A DNA stretch of 64,000 nucleotides from Paramarasmius palmivorus (taxonomy: Eukaryota; Basidiomycota; Agaricomycetes; Agaricales; Marasmiaceae). Under the pieces are notes generated by a model, which ran no database searches, was not told the origin of the DNA, and saw only the letters and a list, made by a program, of their open reading frames with translations. The DNA is taken from assembly GCA_037176845.1 (NCBI GenBank), contig JAYKXP010000016.1, forward strand, positions 682,001 through 746,000, in the 5' to 3' direction. Below are positions 55,024 to 64,000 of this stretch, one piece after another. A program made the translations under genes and the position numbers. The first letter of the stretch is position 1, and each line of letters begins with the position of its first letter.

Positions 55024-58000
55024 ATGTATTTCATGTCTCGTGTCGTCACCTTATACCTCGCTATATGGTCTCTGGCAGTAGTTGCCCTATTTCTTATCGC
55101 TACCCTTGAGATTCCCGAAAGTCTTTCGCCTCAAGGATGTCGCATGTCATGGATGTCGCCTTCATACATTGTTCAATCCAATTTCAATTCTACGTGGACG
55201 CCTCTTGGTAGTCGTTACTCGTTGGTACTGTACCGTGAAGTCGGATGGGAGACAAACGAGGTATGTCGCACTGCATTCCATTTCTACGTTTCGATGTCTC
55301 ATGGAATTTTTTACTGAAGCTCTGGCGAGGAACACCAGTACTCTTCATACCTGGAAATGCGGGATCGTCGAAACAAGTTCGATCAATAGCCTCGTCAGCT
55401 GCCAGGCAGTATTTCTCCCGGCCTGGAACAGCGGCATACGAATTTGTGTCGCGTGGATTGAAGCCTCTAGACTTTTTTGCTGGTGAATGGCATCTCGGTT
55501 CCACTCTTTTATATATCCTAACGCGAACTCTCAGTCGAATTCAACGAAGACCTCTCGGCATTCCATGGCCCAACAGTCGAGGCGCAAACAGACTACACCT
55601 CTCAAGCAATCAAATATGTTCTCTCCATGTATCCCAAAGACACCAAAATCATTATTATGGGCCATTCGATGGGCGGAATAGTCGCTACATCGCTTCTGCC
55701 TTCACAAGATATTGCTGCAATTATCACCATGTCGACACCTCACACGCTACCTCCAGCGCGGTTCGACCAACGTATAGACTACATCTATGGTCGCAATAGA
55801 GAGGTTCTCGATAGAGATCCGGTACCTATACTATCATTATGTGGAGGAGCTACAGACATGATGATACCCTCCGAATCGTGCATCTTACCTGCACCCGCAA
55901 ATGTAGACGGAACGGACGCGCCTCTTAGGGCTACAGTTTTCACATCCGCTCTGGAAGGTGCATGGACAGGCGTGGGGCACAGAGAGATGGTATGGTGTCA
56001 TCAGGTGAGGTGGAGAGTCGCGAGAGCAGCGCTAGAGCTTTCAGGAGCCAAATCTATAGGCGAGATACGGATTGTTCTCGACAAATGGCTTCGAGATGGA
56101 CATTCGCTGCCTCTACTAGAACCAGGTTCTAGTTCGACAGATATCACGGAGCTTTCTGAAGACGACACGCCAGACTTTCTTCCTGCTGGTATACCTCTAA
56201 CGTTGAAGCAGCCTAGGGGATCTAGAACGTACCTTCTACCTGTAATGGCGTCACCATCTTTAGAACATTTTGTCTTGTTCGTCTCTCAAGGCTCAATCCC
56301 TCCGGTTGCGCCCCAGCACCCGAATTCGCTTCAGGTGTCTGTCAAGCTGTGTACGCAACAGAATGGAGGCGCTATACAGTGTAACCGGTTGACACCATCT
56401 GTCCATAAACTCATACCAAATCCTGTTCCTGGGAAGACTTTCCCTGTTCCTCATGAGGGATCCGACGAGTCTGAGGGTGTTGTTCTCTTTGAGGCGGATG
56501 TGCCAAGTCCAAGTAATGCCGAGCAGACGTGGATAGCTGTTCATACCATCAGGGCAGAGGGAGATGGCTGGGTTCTTGGAGGGCTGTACCGCGACCCAAA
56601 GATAGTCAACCCTGTCTCAACACTTGGTGAGCTTTTTGCTCTTCATTCCTAATTGAAACTCTGAATGAATGGATTTAATAGGGTTGCTGTTTGGTCCAAC
56701 ATTCATCGATTTACACAACCTCAAGACTTCGAAAGCAACCGTCACATTGCCTAATCTACTCTCCCATGCTCTGGTAGTCTACCGAGTTAGCTCACGCTAT
56801 TCTGACGGCGACAGTCATTCAGGTAATTTCATTCATTCCTTCCTTCAAGGATGGTAACCAGTCTGATACATGTTGTTTAGACTCTCTGCTTCACCCACTG
56901 ATGGTTCACACTTCGAGCTCAGTCGAGACACATTATTTCCCTCTAACATTGCCTATGTCGCATCGACTCCTGATTCACACTCACGGAACAGCGCCCTACG
57001 TTCGGACAGTGGGAGCGAAGGGGATTGAGCTCACTGTCTATTCCTCCGATGTTCCGGGACAATTACAAGGAGTTGATTTGAGTATCGACTGGAAAGGCAC
57101 TTTGGGCCGTTGGTCTACAAGATACTTCACAACGCTTGCATGCTGGGCAGTTGGCGTCGTTTCCTTACTTATGTTCGAAGTTTTGGCTATAGGAGATCTT
57201 GATGGCAATGGTAAGCGCCACTGAAATCAAGGCGATGCTCGTGCTCTTAACAGCAGTTTTAAATTCTAGGCTCGATTCCAACTGTGCATCAATCCTTGCA
57301 ATTATTTTGCCTCGGGACACTCCCGAAGCTGGTCTTGGGATCGTTTGTGATGTCATGGATACCTCTACCTCCAGGGTACTACCTAGGGAATTCCGGCGAG
57401 GCTATACTTTCGCCGATAGCACCTTTGATGCTATCTGTTGCCGCTGGCTTAGTCTGTGTGAGCTGGGCGCTATTGAACGTGTGCATGTGGCCACTGGGCA
57501 AGGTTTCACTATTCCTATCCCGCAAGTGAGTTGTTTTTGCTCTCCCGTCGATGTGTCTGAAGATATTTTAGGTCCCGAGAAGAAATCAACCGAGCTCGCA
57601 GAGGCACGGTAGTCTCAATGTGCCTATTATTTGTCCTCATATTCTTCTTCATTCCCTGGCAGGTTGCATATCTCTGCTGTTGGGTGATACACTTCCATAC
57701 CTGCGCGTCTGCACCCTCGGTTCAGACGTCCACACAGCCTGAGGGGTCTATACCTCTCCTTGATCGGGAGGTAAACGTTGATCACGATGATGGCTATCGC
57801 GACGAGGAACAAAAACGACGAGATCTTGAGCAGGCGTCGGTGCAGCGACTGATACGAGCCAGCAACGCCAACTACAACTCGCATCTTTTGCTCTTTATGA
57901 CATGGCTTCTACCCCTAGCGGCACCCGTACTCGTTGTCTGGGTAAGAACGTTGGCGACGGCAGGCTTGACTACTCCATTCGACGGGGACCATTTCTTTTT

Positions 58001-58320
58001 GAACGCTGCGCCGTTCTTGATTCTAGTCGACTTTGCGACCTGGAATTCGGGACCGATATTCGGAAGGAGTTCTAGGTAAGTCAATCATGAATTTGATCGA
58101 CAACATTGAAAACTGATCCTGAGTGTTTAGGCTGGAAAAGTATTTCAGCGTGCGTTGGCTTTTTGTGCTACTCGCTGTAGTTGCATTCTTCCTTGGTTCT
58201 CGGAGGACATATCTGGTATTTGACGTCGCAAGGATTGGTATCGGCGTTCTGGTCGTGGCGAGAATTGGACCAAGGTATTGGGGTGCTGCTTCTTGGCCGC
58301 TTTTCCGGAATATTCGGTGA
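55024..58320 (+). CDS. BST1: GPI inositol-deacylase (BST1/PGAP1)
   Basis: Bst1 removes the acyl chain from inositol of GPI anchors in the ER, needed for ER exit and quality control of GPI proteins. Exons 55024..55260, 55320..55482, 55535..56626, 56682..56822, 56881..57210, 57270..57525, 57572..58075 and 58131..58320 give 970 residues. The N-terminal membrane segment at about 8-28 (LYLAIWSLAVVALFLIATL) is followed by CRMSWMSPSYI, TPVLFIPGNAGSSKQVRSIA, the lipase elbow IIIMGHSMGGIVA (Ser about 178), TMSTPHTLPPARFD and GGATDMMIPSESC. The lumenal region then leads to several membrane segments in the last third (TTLACWAVGVVSLLMFEVL, LLFVLIFFFIPWQVAYL, LLLFMTWLLPLAAPVLVVW, LFVLLAVVAFFLGS). An ATG nine bases downstream (MSRVV) is an alternative start. 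Domain order and length match yeast Bst1. Confidence 0.93.
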
Positions 58321-59303
58321 GCATGCAATGGTAGTTGTTTTTGACGTTCAAGCTGTACTATTTTACAAATGACGCGTGCGTTGTACACGTGGGGTCTAAT
58401 ATATCGTGCCTGGGATCTTAGGTTTTGATGTGCACATGGTAAATGAGTCTTGGTTAATACGGGACAACTGGGAGATATGAGCTAGTTGTGGCCTGTTGTA
58501 GCATAAAGTGGTGTATGGCGAACCATGTGGAACTGTGGTTTTGGAGCCTTGGGCCTACCACAAACGGATGGAACTGTTCTATCGTAATCGTTGATCACTG
58601 ATCGACTGTTTATACTGCTCCATCTGGGGAGTGTCAACGTAATGATTCTATCAATTTCTTGAACGACACGTCTTTCCACCGCCCGAACCTGGTGAGCAGC
58701 GGCACAAACCAATTGAGGTACAAGGAAGCTGTGAACCGAAAATTTCACAACATCAAAGGTTTGTGTGGCCACAGAACTGAAATGAGACGTATGCCCTCCT
58801 CTACGAAGGTAGTTATACCACCCGGGTTTCGATTTTGGTATGCCGTCGCTGGCTTGCCGTTCGACGGTCTAGCTCGCGGGATCGGGCTATGTTTACAAAT
58901 TACAGAGACCGTTCGGCGTTGGAAAGATAGTGGCGGTCCCAACTTGGTCCCAGCATTCAATCGCAGATTCGCACGGCAATACGAGGAGAAATGTTCTCAC
59001 GCTCAGAAGTCGCCCATCTAGAGAATAAAAAATCGTTCAGCACACAGAGCTGATAGATCATCTGAAGCAGACACAGAATCTGTAAATTTTGGAGGCTCAG
59101 TTGAGATATTTGACTGGCTATGGAGATTTTCAGCCACAGAGATGCCTGTCGAGATTGCTTCGGCGTGGGAAACGAGGTGATCAGGCGGAACTTGAATTCG
59201 CTTGTTGTAGCAAACTACCACTTTCTCTGCGGCAACGGTACGAGTTCTACCTATATTTTCCTTTATTCCTACTTACAAAATTCCAGTTTTGCTACCTTTT
59301 GGT
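58321..59303. other. Intergenic region with possible 5' leader of KDM5
   Basis: 983 bp. The frame 58659-59021 (+) begins at a TTG, not an ATG, and shows no motif. From 59120 an ATG-initiated frame splices (59238..59286, GTACGAG...TTCCAG) in frame into the KDM5 coding region, so the last part may be coding or a spliced leader. No other gene seen. Confidence 0.45.

Positions 59304-64000
<4,697 letters not shown>

Noticed and set aside
58659..59021. 120-codon plus-strand frame upstream of KDM5
   Set aside because: It begins at a TTG; no motif and no homologue I recognise.

Overview
The window is a gene-dense stretch of a fungal nuclear genome, most likely a basidiomycete of the Agaricomycetes type. 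Nearly every gene is broken by many short introns, mostly 45-62 nt and almost all GT-AG. Genes lie on both strands only tens to hundreds of bases apart, there are no operons, and the products are eukaryotic housekeeping proteins. I see no transposon, virus, CRISPR array, tRNA or rRNA. I rebuilt the exon structures by hand from splice sites, reading frames and remembered family motifs. For the complete models the exon lengths sum to whole codons. Boundaries could still be a base off in places.

Layout, left to right. 1-2644: the 5' part of an Sld3-like replication initiator (-) and an unrecognised membrane protein (-). 3092-7378: a 1392-residue disordered protein (-). 9070-9958: RCF2, a respiratory supercomplex factor (-). 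11329-14619: a Nup98/Nup116-type FG nucleoporin (-), divergent from RPA135, the second-largest subunit of RNA polymerase I (+, 15004-19195). 19444-22589: an unrecognised 923-residue protein (-). 22831-26566: a three-finger C2H2 protein (-), divergent from the complex I assembly factor NDUFAF5 (+). 28190-29377: the tRNA methyltransferase TRM10 (-). 29704-30621: an acyl-protein thioesterase (+). 31253-34307: a Whi3/Scw1-type RNA-binding protein (-). 37034-37519: a small membrane protein (-). 37951-40248: two more acyl-protein thioesterase paralogues, convergent and 42 bp apart.

40548-44690 is the PP4 regulatory subunit PSY2 (-). Its start codon is only 75 bp from that of TOM20 (+, 44766). The TOM20 exons can be read either to a short mitochondrial import receptor (201 aa) or, through a 331-nt intron, in frame into a downstream SET-domain methyltransferase (554 aa). 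This is the most striking feature of the window. Then follow an unrecognised Cys-motif protein (47387-49847, -), a CLPTM1-family membrane protein with 18 exons including one of 4 nt (50096-52859, -), a 14-3-3 protein (53836-54760, +), the GPI inositol-deacylase BST1 (55024-58320, +) and a KDM5/JARID1 histone demethylase cut by the right edge (59304-64000, +).

The genes do not form one pathway. Mitochondrial functions recur (RCF2, NDUFAF5, TOM20), as do protein-lipidation and ER-membrane functions (three thioesterases, BST1, CLPTM1) and chromatin or nuclear functions (SET, KDM5, Nup98, RPA135), but I take this as chance. Possible novelty lies in gene architecture: the TOM20/SET locus, the expanded thioesterase family, a nucleoporin ending exactly at the Nup98 self-cleavage site, microexons, GC-AG introns and an apparent coding region upstream of the first AUG of the Whi3-like gene.
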